DNA of 64,000 bases from CBDBCK01 sp965203345 (lineage in GTDB: Bacteria > Chloroflexota > Dehalococcoidia > Lucifugimonadales > Lucifugimonadaceae), in the NCBI GenBank assembly GCA_965203345.1, contig CBDBCK010000028.1:1-64000 (forward strand), in the 5' to 3' direction. Made by a program: the position numbers and the translations under genes. Position 1 is the stretch's first letter. Each line of letters opens with the position of its first letter. The notes under the pieces were generated by a model. That model saw nothing but the letters and a program-made list of their open reading frames with translations, was not told the origin of the DNA and searched no databases. Below, in pieces: positions 1 to 9,245 of this stretch.

Positions 1-527
1 CGCCAAGCTGTCGGGTGGAGTAGCCATACTTAGAGTCGGAGCGGCTACCGAAATTGAGATGAAGGAGAAGAAACAACGCGTAGAGGATGCACTATCCGCC
101 ACGCGAGCGGCCGTCGAAGAAGGCATAGTGCCCGGAGGTGGTACCGTTCTGATTAAGGCTTCTCAAGATCTCAAATCTGTGAGCTTTGAAGAGAGAGACC
201 AACAGACCGGCGTCGAAATACTCCGCAAGGCGCTTCTGGAGCCCGTAAAGATTATTGCCCAGAATTCCGGCTTTGGAAGGAGCGGTGATATTGGAACGCG
301 TATCCGATAACAAGGATAAGAACTTCGGTTTTGACGCCGCCAAAGGCTCCTATGGCGACATGCTTGAAAAAGGTATAGTGGATCCTGCCAAGGTTACCCG
401 CTCTGCTGTAGAAAACGCCGTTTCCGTAAGCACTATGATACTGACCACGGAGGCTCTCATAACCGACATGCCTGAAGAGGAAAAGATTCCTCCAATGCCC
501 AACGGAGGAGGAGGAATGGACTTCTAA
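1..527 (+). CDS. groEL: Chaperonin GroEL, C-terminal part, frameshifted and cut by the window edge
   Basis: ATP-driven Hsp60 folding chaperone; only the last ~170 codons are in the window. Reading from base 2 gives AKLSGGVAILRVGAATEIE, then RVEDAL and EEGIVPGGG, all conserved GroEL apical/equatorial return motifs. This frame runs to the EPVKIIAQNSG stretch. The conserved continuation LEGAVILER, GFDAAKG and DPAKVTRSA lies in another frame that ends at the stop at 525-527. Removing one T from the TTT at 272-274 restores NSG-LEGAV exactly, so a single inserted base breaks the gene. The C-terminus is GGGGMDF, close to the usual GGM-type tail. Because the flanking protein is otherwise well conserved, a sequencing or assembly error is as likely as a real mutation. 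A terminator follows at 554. Confidence 0.93.
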
Positions 528-553
528 ACGGCTTGCACTCGGCAAATAGGAAG

Positions 554-590
554 GCCCTGTCCACGCGAAAGAGTGTGGGCAGGGCTTTTG
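554..590 (+). terminator. Rho-independent terminator after groEL
   Basis: An 11-bp stem (554-564 with 575-585, one G-T pair) with a 10-base loop is followed at once by TTTTGTT. It sits 27 bases after the groEL stop and ends that transcript ahead of ileS. The rest of the 528-822 gap shows no second gene and no convincing T-box. Confidence 0.85.
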
Positions 591-822
591 TTATATATGG
601 ATTGGAAGCAACGTACTATCAGCGTTTCACGAAGCTCCCCGAGGGTGGATTTAGGAGCAAGACAAAAAATTCTGCATGCCCCGGCCATCTTCGTAGGGTA
701 AAATTTATTGACGCCGCAACCTTATACTGTCCGTCAGAAACAAGGGCTCAGCATACAATTTTAAGCCCAGACTGCAATCGCCGTCACACACACTAACACA
801 GAAAACAGGAGATATTTGCCGT

Positions 823-3800
823 ATGAAGAAAACAGACGATAAGCCGAGCACGTTCAGAGCTGTCTCTTCTGAGGTGGAATTCCCTGAAAAAGAGCGAAAC
901 ATTCTTGATTGGTGGGAGCGGAATGGCATACTAGAAAAATACATCAGAAAGAACAATGGTTCTGATCGCCGTTATTCCTTCATTGACGGCCCTATAACTG
1001 CAAACAACCCTATGGGCGTGCACCATGCATGGGGCAGAACTTACAAGGACTTGTTCCATCGTTTTCGTAACGCACAGGGTTTTTCGCAAAGGTTCCAGAA
1101 TGGTTTTGACGGGCAAGGTTTATGGGTGGAGGTGGAAGTGGAGCGCGAGAAAGGGTTCGGCTCTAAAAAAGCTATAGAGAATTATGGTATTGACCGTTTC
1201 GTAGAAGAGTGCAAGGCAAGGGTTCTGCGATTCTCTGAAAAGATAACGGAACAGTCAAAACGCATGGGCTATTTCATGGACTGGGATAACTCTTACCAAA
1301 CTATGTCCGATGAGAACAATTACGCCATATGGAATTTCTTAAAAAAGTGTCACGAGTCCGGCTGGCTTTACGAGGGTGAAGACGTTATGCCTTGGTGTAC
1401 AAGATGTGGCACCGGACTCTCTCAGCACGAGATAGTTACCGACGGCTACAGGGAGGTGGAACACCCTAGCCTATACGTGCTTTTACCACTCTTGGATAGC
1501 GACGCGTCTCTCTTGATTTGGACTACTACGCCATGGACGTTAACGGGTAACGTCGCCGCGGCTGTGCAACCGGACAGTGATTATATTCTGGTCGAAAATC
1601 GATGGGAAACCTCGGAAGGTGAGGTATGTAAGCGAATCTGGCTAAGCAGCAATAGGGTCCAAGTCTTGAAGGGTGAGTGGACATTGCTTGAACGCTGCAA
1701 AGGCAAGGAGCTCGTTTCGTTGAAATATCGAGGTCCCTTTGATGAACTACCCGTCCAGGAAACAGCTAAAGAGTCGCACGCAGTCATTCCATGGGCTGAC
1801 GTATCGGACGAAGAAGGCACAGGGATTGTCCATATAGCGCCAGGATCTGGTGCGGAAGATTTCCGCTTAGGACGTGAGATGAACTTACCGGCGATATCAC
1901 CTTTGGACGACGCTGGATTTTATAAAGACGACTTCGGCTACTTGAGCGGTGTTCAAGTCACAGACGCCATAAAACTTATATATGAAAGCCTCAAGGAGAA
2001 GAAGATAACGTATAGATTAGACCGCATTCGACATCGTTATCCTTGTTGTTGGCGTTGTGGTACGGAGCTGGTGTTCAGGCTTGTCTCGGAATGGTTCATA
2101 TCCATGGACGAATTACGCCCGCGACTGATGAAGGCGGCGGACAACATGCGCTGGATGCCATCTTTCGGCAAGGAACGGGAGCTAGACTGGCTTGCTAATA
2201 TGCAGGACTGGATGATATCCAAGAAAAGATACTGGGGGTTGGCTCTTCCTATATACAAGTGCAGCGGTTGCAGCAAAGTCGAAGTGATAGGCTCTAGAAA
2301 AGAGCTACACAGCCGCGCTGTAGAAAATTGGGACTCTTTTGACGGCCATTCACCTCACCGGCCATGGGTAGACGCTATCAAGATAAAGTGCTCTGGGTGC
2401 AGTGAGCTCTTATCTCGCATCAAGGACGTCGGCAACCCTTGGCTTGATGCAGGAATAGTGGGTTATAGTACCCTACGCTTCGCCATGGATAGGAATTATT
2501 GGTCTCAATGGTTCCCCGCTGATTGGATATCGGAGTCGTTCCCTGGCCAATTCCGTAACTGGTTCTATTCTCTTATAGCGATGTCCGTCGTTTTATCAGA
2601 TAAACCTCCTGCAAAGGCCGTGTTTTCGTATGCCTTGATGCGCGACGAAAAAGGGGAAGAAATGCACAAATCTAGGGGTAATGCCATATGGTTTGAGGAT
2701 GCAGCAGAGTCCATAGGCGTGGATGTTATGCGATGGCTCTTTGTCCGCCAAAATCCAGCCCTGAACTTGAATTTCGGTTACAGACCTTGCCACGAGGTAA
2801 GACGACAGTTCATCATCCCTCTCTGGAACATATATTCGTTCTTCGTCACTTACGCCCGCCTAGACGGTTGGACTCCGGAAGACCAAACAACGAACAGGAG
2901 CTGTTCCCCAGAGCTTGACCTGTGGGCTTTGGCGGAACTCAATCAGTTGACACGTGAATTTACCGCCCTCATGGAGGAATGGCGTCCAGATCTAGCAGTC
3001 CGAAAGGTAGAGGAATTCGTCGGAAGGTTATCAAACTGGTACGTACGCCGTTCCCGCCGCCGGTTTTGGAAAAAAGAGATGGACGACGACAAAAAAGCGG
3101 CTTACTCGGCACTTTATGAGTGTCTCAAGACGTTGGTGCGCCTTATTGCTCCCATTGCCCCCTTCGTTTCCGAAGAGATTTATCAAAACCTTGAAGGAGA
3201 ATGTATCTCCGATTCACCTGAGAGTGTGCATCTCGCAGACTGGCCTGCACCAGATGAATCGCTCATAGACAGAGACCTTATAGAACGCTCCAGACTCGCT
3301 ATACGCCTCGTCAGTATAGGCAGATCAGCTCGATCAGAAGCCGGCATCAAGGTCAGACAGCCTCTCTCTCGTTTTGTATTTTCCGCTCCAACAGAACACC
3401 ATAAGGCGATTGAGGAAGCCTTGCCATCCGTCCAAGACCAGATAATGGAAGAGCTCAACGTACGCGAGGTAGTATTCGATGAAAAGAGCGAGGCTTTTTC
3501 TCCCAAGCCGACGCAGGCGAAACCTAAATACCCCCTGCTCGGTCCTAAATACGGAACCTCTATAAAACGTATAGCCTGCCTGCTCGCGGGGTTGTCAGCT
3601 GGGGAACTAATGGAGATGTACTCCCGCGCGGAATCCGGCGAAGAGTTGCCTATAGGCGAATTTTCGCTGAAGCCGGAGGAGGTGGTGTTTGCGCTAGAGG
3701 CTAGCGAAGGTTATTCGATGAATAGGGATAAATCGGGATGGATAGGCGCCGTTTCTACCCAGGTAACGCCCGAACTGCGCAATGAGGGATGGGTGCGAGA

Positions 3801-4038
3801 GACTCTTCACCGCATCCAAAACTTGCGGAAATCCGCCGGGCTGGACATATCGGACAGGATATCCTTGCAGGTGCAGGCAGAAGGAGAGGTTCTGGCGGCT
3901 CTAAAAAAAGCAGAGGAGTTCCTTACGGAGGAGACGCTCGCCGAGAAGGTGGAGTTCTGCTCAGAAACAATAGCCGTAAACAAAGACCACTTCAACCTAG
4001 ACAACTACGGTGTTGTCGTTTCCCTCAGAAAAGCATAG
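823..4038 (+). CDS. ileS: Isoleucyl-tRNA synthetase, large type with altered HIGH motif
   Basis: Charges tRNA-Ile with isoleucine in the cytoplasm. At 1071 residues it fits the larger class of IleRS. The start has AGGAG eleven bases upstream. The Rossmann signature reads PMGVHHAWG around residues 63-71, so the usual H-x-G-H is H68-A-W-G71: the first His is kept and the Gly-His pair is not. The KMSKS loop is MHKSRGN at 614-620. CTRCG and CCWRCG clusters flank the editing domain, and CSGC pairs occur near the middle. The C-terminal third is the anticodon-binding region. The same variant HIGH motif is, from memory, found in a recognisable subfamily, so I do not think the enzyme is dead. It lies alone between a terminator and a convergent gene. 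Confidence 0.95.
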   Translation: MKKTDDKPSTFRAVSSEVEFPEKERNILDWWERNGILEKYIRKNNGSDRRYSFIDGPITANNPMGVHHAWGRTYKDLFHRFRNAQGFSQRFQNGFDGQGLWVEVEVEREKGFGSKKAIENYGIDRFVEECKARVLRFSEKITEQSKRMGYFMDWDNSYQTMSDENNYAIWNFLKKCHESGWLYEGEDVMPWCTRCGTGLSQHEIVTDGYREVEHPSLYVLLPLLDSDASLLIWTTTPWTLTGNVAAAVQPDSDYILVENRWETSEGEVCKRIWLSSNRVQVLKGEWTLLERCKGKELVSLKYRGPFDELPVQETAKESHAVIPWADVSDEEGTGIVHIAPGSGAEDFRLGREMNLPAISPLDDAGFYKDDFGYLSGVQVTDAIKLIYESLKEKKITYRLDRIRHRYPCCWRCGTELVFRLVSEWFISMDELRPRLMKAADNMRWMPSFGKERELDWLANMQDWMISKKRYWGLALPIYKCSGCSKVEVIGSRKELHSRAVENWDSFDGHSPHRPWVDAIKIKCSGCSELLSRIKDVGNPWLDAGIVGYSTLRFAMDRNYWSQWFPADWISESFPGQFRNWFYSLIAMSVVLSDKPPAKAVFSYALMRDEKGEEMHKSRGNAIWFEDAAESIGVDVMRWLFVRQNPALNLNFGYRPCHEVRRQFIIPLWNIYSFFVTYARLDGWTPEDQTTNRSCSPELDLWALAELNQLTREFTALMEEWRPDLAVRKVEEFVGRLSNWYVRRSRRRFWKKEMDDDKKAAYSALYECLKTLVRLIAPIAPFVSEEIYQNLEGECISDSPESVHLADWPAPDESLIDRDLIERSRLAIRLVSIGRSARSEAGIKVRQPLSRFVFSAPTEHHKAIEEALPSVQDQIMEELNVREVVFDEKSEAFSPKPTQAKPKYPLLGPKYGTSIKRIACLLAGLSAGELMEMYSRAESGEELPIGEFSLKPEEVVFALEASEGYSMNRDKSGWIGAVSTQVTPELRNEGWVRETLHRIQNLRKSAGLDISDRISLQVQAEGEVLAALKKAEEFLTEETLAEKVEFCSETIAVNKDHFNLDNYGVVVSLRKA

Positions 4039-4114
4039 CCGGCGGTTTTGTTTATCATAATATTACCTTAAGAGTGATGAGTGCTTATGGAATAGGTACG
4101 CTTTTGAGAGCTCC

Positions 4115-5098
4115 TCAGTTTTGCCACTCTCGGCGGACGCTCGTACGAGAAGGACTAAATTGAGGCATCCCCGGCAACTCTTTTGCAGTCCGTATTCTTG
4201 CTAAGTTATGGCTTATATTCTCGTTGAATCTGTTCTGGGATTTCATGTCCAAATAAAAAGTGTACCTTGCCGTAAGCATAGCACCTACCAGCATTATTAT
4301 GGACGACACATAAACAAACACCAACAACACTATCAACGCACTGACACCTCCATATATGTTGTTGGTGATCCCGCCTAGATTCTGGAGATACAACACGAAT
4401 ATCTGCTTAGATACTTCAAACGCGATAGTCGCGGCTATGGCTGTAGGCCATATATGCTTTATTGAGAGGCGCGTATTCGGCAACCACCAATAAAGAACGG
4501 TGAACACTATAAGGGAGAGAAAGGGCGGGATGAGCTGACCCAAGACTTGCCATAGTTGCTCTAAAGGTATAGATGAACCAGGGAAGAGAGATTCTGACAG
4601 TTGTCTAATAAACGCCAGCATGATGGATACCGCTATTGAAACCATAAGAAGAGCCGCCGTACCAAACATCAAAGCGAAGTCCATCATACGTTCCATCAGA
4701 AACGGGCGTGATTTGCTTATACCCCATATGCTATTTACACTTTTGCGTATCGCCCCGAAGACAGCGGTCGAAGCCCATAGCAGCCCACCTATTGCCAATG
4801 AACTGGTTACAGCCCTACCGCTTCGCAGACTCCCAAAGAACTCTGCCAGAAATTGGTCATCGGTTTCTTGTAGGACAGGTATTTGCTGCACAAGCGCTTC
4901 TATTAGCCTCTCTTCAATGTTCCCAACGCCCAGCAATAGGGAGAGAAGCGTTATCATAGCAATCGACAGCGGAAAAAGCGATAAGAAGGTATAAAAGGAT
5001 ATCGCTGCTGCCATATAGGGGCCGTTTTTGTGCAGGAACTCATTGAAGTTATCGGCAACAAAACCTGCAAATTTAACTATGGCCGTGAAGATTATCAT
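4115..5098 (-). CDS. YihY/BrkB-type inner-membrane protein
   Basis: A 327-residue polytopic membrane protein of the YihY/virulence-factor BrkB family (older databases call it ribonuclease BN, which is not its proven role). The N-terminal part has the family pattern GPYMAAAISFYTFLSLFPL at about residues 26-44, and further hydrophobic segments near 85-110, 140-165, 180-205, 215-240 and 245-275. The tail after ~280 is basic and probably cytoplasmic. Its ATG directly follows the TAG of the upstream methyltransferase (bases 5099-5101) with no gap, so the two are probably co-transcribed and coupled. Family function is uncertain; transport or envelope roles have been proposed. The gene converges with ileS across a 76-base gap. 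Confidence 0.85.
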   Translation of the reverse strand: MIIFTAIVKFAGFVADNFNEFLHKNGPYMAAAISFYTFLSLFPLSIAMITLLSLLLGVGNIEERLIEALVQQIPVLQETDDQFLAEFFGSLRSGRAVTSSLAIGGLLWASTAVFGAIRKSVNSIWGISKSRPFLMERMMDFALMFGTAALLMVSIAVSIMLAFIRQLSESLFPGSSIPLEQLWQVLGQLIPPFLSLIVFTVLYWWLPNTRLSIKHIWPTAIAATIAFEVSKQIFVLYLQNLGGITNNIYGGVSALIVLLVFVYVSSIIMLVGAMLTARYTFYLDMKSQNRFNENISHNLARIRTAKELPGMPQFSPSRTSVRREWQN

Positions 5099-6124
5099 CT
5101 ATATTTTGTTCCCTCTGCAGGCAGCTATGTAGTTAAGGCAGAATTCGTCTTCTCCGTTGAGCATGGTTGTTGTGATTTTGAACGCGTCCTCTTCAGTGTC
5201 TAATGATACTATTGAATAGATAGAGCATTGAACGGGATCTATTATTCCACTGTCCGCTCCCGCCTCAATCGCCATCTTTATAAACACTTGGTTTATAAGC
5301 TTCCGCTTCGGAAGCCCGAAAGATATATTGCTCATTCCGCCGGTTATCTTTATCACATCTCCGAACTCTTTACGCAAGAGAGATATGGCTTTTAGTGCCT
5401 CTATACCGTTGGATGAAGAGACCGATATTGGAAAAAAAAGTGGGTCTATATATATGTTCTCCGCGGCAATGTTCTTGTTCATAGCGGCTTCCACAACAAT
5501 ACCAGCGTTCTCCAACCTGTCTTCTGCGGTCTCCGGCATTCCGTCCACGGCGGCTGCAGAAGCTACTATGGCGGCATCAAAACGCACCGCCAGATCCAAA
5601 GTGTCCAACCTCTCCATTGCTACAGAGTTCAGCATAGGTCTGCCCGAATCGTTTGAGTAGGCTTCCAAACCGGCCTCAATTATCTCGGGGTTGGAGGAGT
5701 CTATTGAAAGAGGAATGGTCGGCTCGGCTTGCACTGCCCTTACCATCCACCGCATGTAGTCCTTTTGTTCTGGCAATTTATAGGACGCTTCATCAACATT
5801 CAGGTCGAGGAAACGCGCACCTGCCCTGGTTTGGCGGCGTGCCTCCCATCGCACATATTCAGCAGAATCGTGAGCTTTTTGCCTATCATCGCCAACACCT
5901 CCCCAAGCGGCTATCATGAAGTGTTTGATGTTGCCTTGCTCGTAGGATTGAGTCTTTTTGAAAGAGTAGGGGACTTCCATATACCGCAGTTCTCCGCTCT
6001 CATGCTTATAGACGACCGATTCATTGCCATTCGGACTGATCGCCGTTCTGTTACCGTTTCGCTTAACTACGCGGGTTGCGTGGAGGTTTTCTCCGATTGT
6101 TATAAATTTTTCAACTGTGTTCAT
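5099..6124 (-). CDS. Methyltetrahydrofolate methyltransferase-like, pterin-binding TIM barrel
   Basis: Resembles the methyltetrahydrofolate:corrinoid methyltransferases (AcsE, and the folate domain of MetH). Residues ~90-330 carry the pterin-binding barrel: GARFLDLNVDEAS at about 105-117, PLSIDSSNPEIIEAGL near 139-154, LNSVAMER near 165, and late KITGGMSNISFGLPKR, the family's GlSNvSfglp motif. The protein is ~80 residues longer than a typical AcsE, with an N-terminal extension that begins FITIGENLHATRVV. It lies 16 bases after the MetF-MetV gene and just before the YihY gene. The pairing with a methylene-THF reductase suggests transfer of the methyl group of CH3-THF to a corrinoid protein or a related acceptor. 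No corrinoid protein is encoded in this window, so the acceptor is unknown. Confidence 0.85.
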   Translation of the reverse strand: MNTVEKFITIGENLHATRVVKRNGNRTAISPNGNESVVYKHESGELRYMEVPYSFKKTQSYEQGNIKHFMIAAWGGVGDDRQKAHDSAEYVRWEARRQTRAGARFLDLNVDEASYKLPEQKDYMRWMVRAVQAEPTIPLSIDSSNPEIIEAGLEAYSNDSGRPMLNSVAMERLDTLDLAVRFDAAIVASAAAVDGMPETAEDRLENAGIVVEAAMNKNIAAENIYIDPLFFPISVSSSNGIEALKAISLLRKEFGDVIKITGGMSNISFGLPKRKLINQVFIKMAIEAGADSGIIDPVQCSIYSIVSLDTEEDAFKITTTMLNGEDEFCLNYIAACRGNKI

Positions 6125-6140
6125 CTATAAATTTCCCTTA

Positions 6141-7721
6141 TTATGTCCCCCTATTGTCTCTTTTCATAAAGCTGTTTGCCCATGCGGAGGATCTTTTTAG
6201 CGCGGCGTTCTTAAATATAGGTTTATGTTCCAACATAAGCTTTTCTTCTCCATGCAATTTTAGGCGATTGTACGCTCTGACCCATATACACTCTTTCTCC
6301 AGTACTTCACACATCCCCGCCTTGGTCCCTCCACAAGGACCGTTGCGCTGGTTTTTCACGCATTGGGACTCCGGGCAAAGATAAGCTAAATCCGGTAGAG
6401 AGCAATCTCCACAGTCTCTGCATCCATACATGGTTACTTTCGCGGCTTGCTCAAATCCATGAGCTACGCTTGAAGCGGTCTCCGATTTTTCTAAAAGAGA
6501 GTATAACCGTTTTCCAAGACCGAATGCAGGGGCTTCGTGGGAGAATAGTGCAGAGTGAAGGGTTCGCCCCAGAAGATAAGACGGAGGAGCAAGAGCACGC
6601 TGAAACAGGCTGCCGCGTTGTGATATCCCCGCAAGATACTCTTCACTTAACTTGGTGGAGCTTCGTCCAGGACGAGAGCCTTCTTCAAACAGGTAGAACT
6701 CATCATCTTGCGGGAAAAGTATCTCGTCTGCAAACTCATGCCAATCGTCTGCCCCGAAGGAACTTTCAATATCAAATATCCGCTTTGTTCTTTCTGCCCC
6801 GGTTCGGCCAGACATATACACACCTCGACAGCCTAGCCCGCGCAAGATCGCTATCTGTTTGGCGGCGAATTCGTCAAAGAAGGCACGACCTTTGTCTTGG
6901 GCGCGACTCTCTTTATCTACCTTGTTCAGAAGCGCATCCGTAAGAACTAGACCCGGTATACCCCAGCGATTAAAAAACGCAGCAGTCCCTCTATTCAAGA
7001 CAAATATCGAACCAAGTAGAGGTACTTCGCAACCATTCAGTCTGCTCCATAAAAGGAGTTCTTCTAGTTTCCTTGAGTCGAAACCTATCTGAGCTATTGC
7101 CCATCTAGCGCCCGTTCGCATCTTCATAGCGAACTTAAAATATTGAGTCATAAGTTCACCTTCTACCTTCTTAAATGGGTTGACCGCCACACCTGGGAAA
7201 AAGCGAGTAGTTGTCGTCTTCGTCTTTCTGCGTCCGGTGCTGATGGGTAGACCTTCGTTCATCCTGCGCATGACTTCAAGCAGTCCCACCGAATCAATAT
7301 CAAAAACCGGTTCTGCAGTTCCGTTTATGCCGGCCGATGGATAATCTCCCGATAGAGCAAGAACATTGTCGAACCCAAGGGAGGAGAGTCCCCAAAGCCT
7401 GCTCTCCAAAGCGTTACGATTATAATCTTTGCAAGATACGTTGATAACCGTCTCTAAATTCCTTTCGCTCAAAACAGTTCCAAGAGTTTCTGGGCGATTA
7501 TGAGGATGGCCTCCCGGATTATCGGTTATGAAGAATACATCTACAGCACCAGAGTCTGCCAAAGTGAGTCCAGTTTCCAAAGCCTTATCAGCTGGCTCTT
7601 CCATCAACAGTCCTCTTGAGGTTTCCAACTCGACCGCTTTTATGAAGCGTCCTTCTTCCTCAAGCAGATTAGCGAATTTCGTTTTCGGTTGGCCTTGTAT
7701 ATCGTGAATAGGTTTCTGCAT
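6141..7721 (-). CDS. metF: Methylenetetrahydrofolate reductase fused to a MetV-like cysteine-rich domain
   Basis: Reduces methylene-THF to methyl-THF. The N-terminal ~300 residues are the flavin-dependent MTHFR barrel (FITDNPGGHPHNRPETLG, NVLALSGDYPSAG, GARWAIAQIGFDS). The C-terminal ~120 residues hold the domain otherwise found as separate MetV/PF12225 proteins, with CRDCGDC, CPESQC and RNGPCGG, probably binding a metal or Fe-S centre. I place the start at the ATG at 7721, which has AGGA eight bases upstream, rather than at the in-frame codon at 7823, because that extension shows no family similarity and would overlap trkH on the other strand. It is probably the first gene of an operon with the methyltransferase. 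MetV-type partners are usual in acetogenic and related anaerobic folate pathways. Confidence 0.88.
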   Translation of the reverse strand: MQKPIHDIQGQPKTKFANLLEEEGRFIKAVELETSRGLLMEEPADKALETGLTLADSGAVDVFFITDNPGGHPHNRPETLGTVLSERNLETVINVSCKDYNRNALESRLWGLSSLGFDNVLALSGDYPSAGINGTAEPVFDIDSVGLLEVMRRMNEGLPISTGRRKTKTTTTRFFPGVAVNPFKKVEGELMTQYFKFAMKMRTGARWAIAQIGFDSRKLEELLLWSRLNGCEVPLLGSIFVLNRGTAAFFNRWGIPGLVLTDALLNKVDKESRAQDKGRAFFDEFAAKQIAILRGLGCRGVYMSGRTGAERTKRIFDIESSFGADDWHEFADEILFPQDDEFYLFEEGSRPGRSSTKLSEEYLAGISQRGSLFQRALAPPSYLLGRTLHSALFSHEAPAFGLGKRLYSLLEKSETASSVAHGFEQAAKVTMYGCRDCGDCSLPDLAYLCPESQCVKNQRNGPCGGTKAGMCEVLEKECIWVRAYNRLKLHGEEKLMLEHKPIFKNAALKRSSAWANSFMKRDNRGT

Positions 7722-7834
7722 CTGGAGTATCCTGTTATAGTTTCTGCATAACGTGCAAAGCGCGGAGGTTACTGTTGAAAGTCTGGCAACCCAAACCTGG
7801 AGACAGAATAGCTCGCCACCCAAGGCGGGCAGAG

Positions 7835-9229
7835 ATGGCTCCTGTACACATACACTTAGCGCGCAGGACGGTATCGATCAGAGGACCTACTTCTCCAATG
7901 GTTCTTGTGTACGCCGTTCTTGCAACCGCCATTCTGGGATCACTCATCTTGATGCTTCCCATAGCGAATGCTGAAGGCGGTTTTACTGATCCACGGGATG
8001 CGTTTTTCACTGCTGTATCTGCAGTTACCGTCACTGGACTAGTCACTGTAGACACAGGCAGTGCATGGTCGGGATTTGGTAAGGCTGTCATACTGTTCTT
8101 GATATTCGTAAGCGGATTAGGGTTCATGACGGGAGCTGCATTTCTAATTTTAATCACTGGTCAACGTGTGGGGCTTAGCAACCGTCTAATTATACGCGAA
8201 AGCATAGCTAGTAGACATCTGGGAGGAGTTACAGTCCAGGTTCGTAGGATATTTGCCGTAGCAATAGTAACTCAAGCTATTGGGGCTGTTATATTGTTCC
8301 TCGACTTCTTGACTTTCGCTCCTCTTTGGGAAGGAATAAGATGGCACGAAGCACTGTGGCATGCGCTTTTTCATTCGGTTTCGGCATTTAACAATGCAGG
8401 ATTTGAAATTCTGCCCGATGAACAGGTAGGAGTAGGATTCTCTGGCTTGCGTTCCAATTTTTTCAGCCTTGGTATATTCGCCTCTTTAATCTTAGCCGGA
8501 TCACTCAGCGTAAGCGTGCTGTCGGACGTCTGGAACAGGCGCAATTTCTCCACTCTCACACTCGACTCTAAGCTGGTACTGCTAGGCACCTTAGGCCTCA
8601 TCCTACTTGGCGCGGGTGTATATCTGGCTACCGATTGGAACTCTTTAGTCGCGCCGACCGACCGACCTATTTCAGAGAAGGCAATCGGTGCATTCTTTGA
8701 ATCCATAAGTTCCCGCACCGCAGGTTTCACGACTGTAGATCAGGAGGCTTCAAGCAACGCTCGAACAATATTCACACAATTCTTGATGTTCATAGGTGGT
8801 GCGTCGGCGTCAGTCGCTGGCGGGATAAAGATCAGCACGTTCATGGTCATAGTGCTGGCCATTCTCTCCGCTCTACGTGGAGAAAGAAGCGTACAGATAT
8901 TCCGCCGAAGGATACCCACGCCAAACGTACGCCGCGCTTTATCTATAGGTGCGCTGGGTGTGTTAGTCATAATCTTTTTTATGATGCTGCTTACGATAGT
9001 TCAGCCAGACTTGAGCTTTGAGGCAGCCTTCTTTGAAGTGGTATCAGCCTTTGGCACTTGCGGTTTAAGTCAAAATACCACGTCTGAGCTCAACAATGGA
9101 GGCAGTGTCATAGTTATTATTCTGATGTTACTGGGCAGACTCGGCCCACTTTCAATAGCATTGTTAATGGTAGGTAGAGAAACGCATAAGACATATAAAC
9201 CGGCGGAAGAACGAGTACGGATAGGATAA
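7835..9229 (+). CDS. trkH: Trk/Ktr potassium uptake protein, TrkH family
   Basis: Membrane pore subunit of a K+ uptake system, about 464 residues. It has the four selectivity-filter repeats of the family: TVTGL, FNNAGF, RTAGFTT and GTCGL, each set between hydrophobic helices. I prefer the ATG at 7835, preceded by a GGCGGG stretch, over the in-frame codon at 7775, which adds 20 residues and lacks a ribosome site. The protein enters its first helix at VLVYAVLATAIL. The RCK regulator gene begins 16 bases downstream, and a second regulator block follows, so this is the channel of a K+ cluster. The length suits a KtrB/TrkG-like protein as well as TrkH; the exact subgroup is not settled. Confidence 0.92.
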   Translation: MAPVHIHLARRTVSIRGPTSPMVLVYAVLATAILGSLILMLPIANAEGGFTDPRDAFFTAVSAVTVTGLVTVDTGSAWSGFGKAVILFLIFVSGLGFMTGAAFLILITGQRVGLSNRLIIRESIASRHLGGVTVQVRRIFAVAIVTQAIGAVILFLDFLTFAPLWEGIRWHEALWHALFHSVSAFNNAGFEILPDEQVGVGFSGLRSNFFSLGIFASLILAGSLSVSVLSDVWNRRNFSTLTLDSKLVLLGTLGLILLGAGVYLATDWNSLVAPTDRPISEKAIGAFFESISSRTAGFTTVDQEASSNARTIFTQFLMFIGGASASVAGGIKISTFMVIVLAILSALRGERSVQIFRRRIPTPNVRRALSIGALGVLVIIFFMMLLTIVQPDLSFEAAFFEVVSAFGTCGLSQNTTSELNNGGSVIVIILMLLGRLGPLSIALLMVGRETHKTYKPAEERVRIG

Positions 9230-9245
9230 AACCCTTACTTGAACG

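Noticed and set aside
600..822. T-box riboswitch ahead of ileS
   Set aside because: GAGGGTGGATTT resembles part of a T-box, but the conserved TGGNACC is absent and I see no clear stem I or antiterminator.
4115..5098. Ribonuclease BN
   Set aside because: That name came from an early misassignment of YihY; the protein is polytopic and has no nuclease motif.
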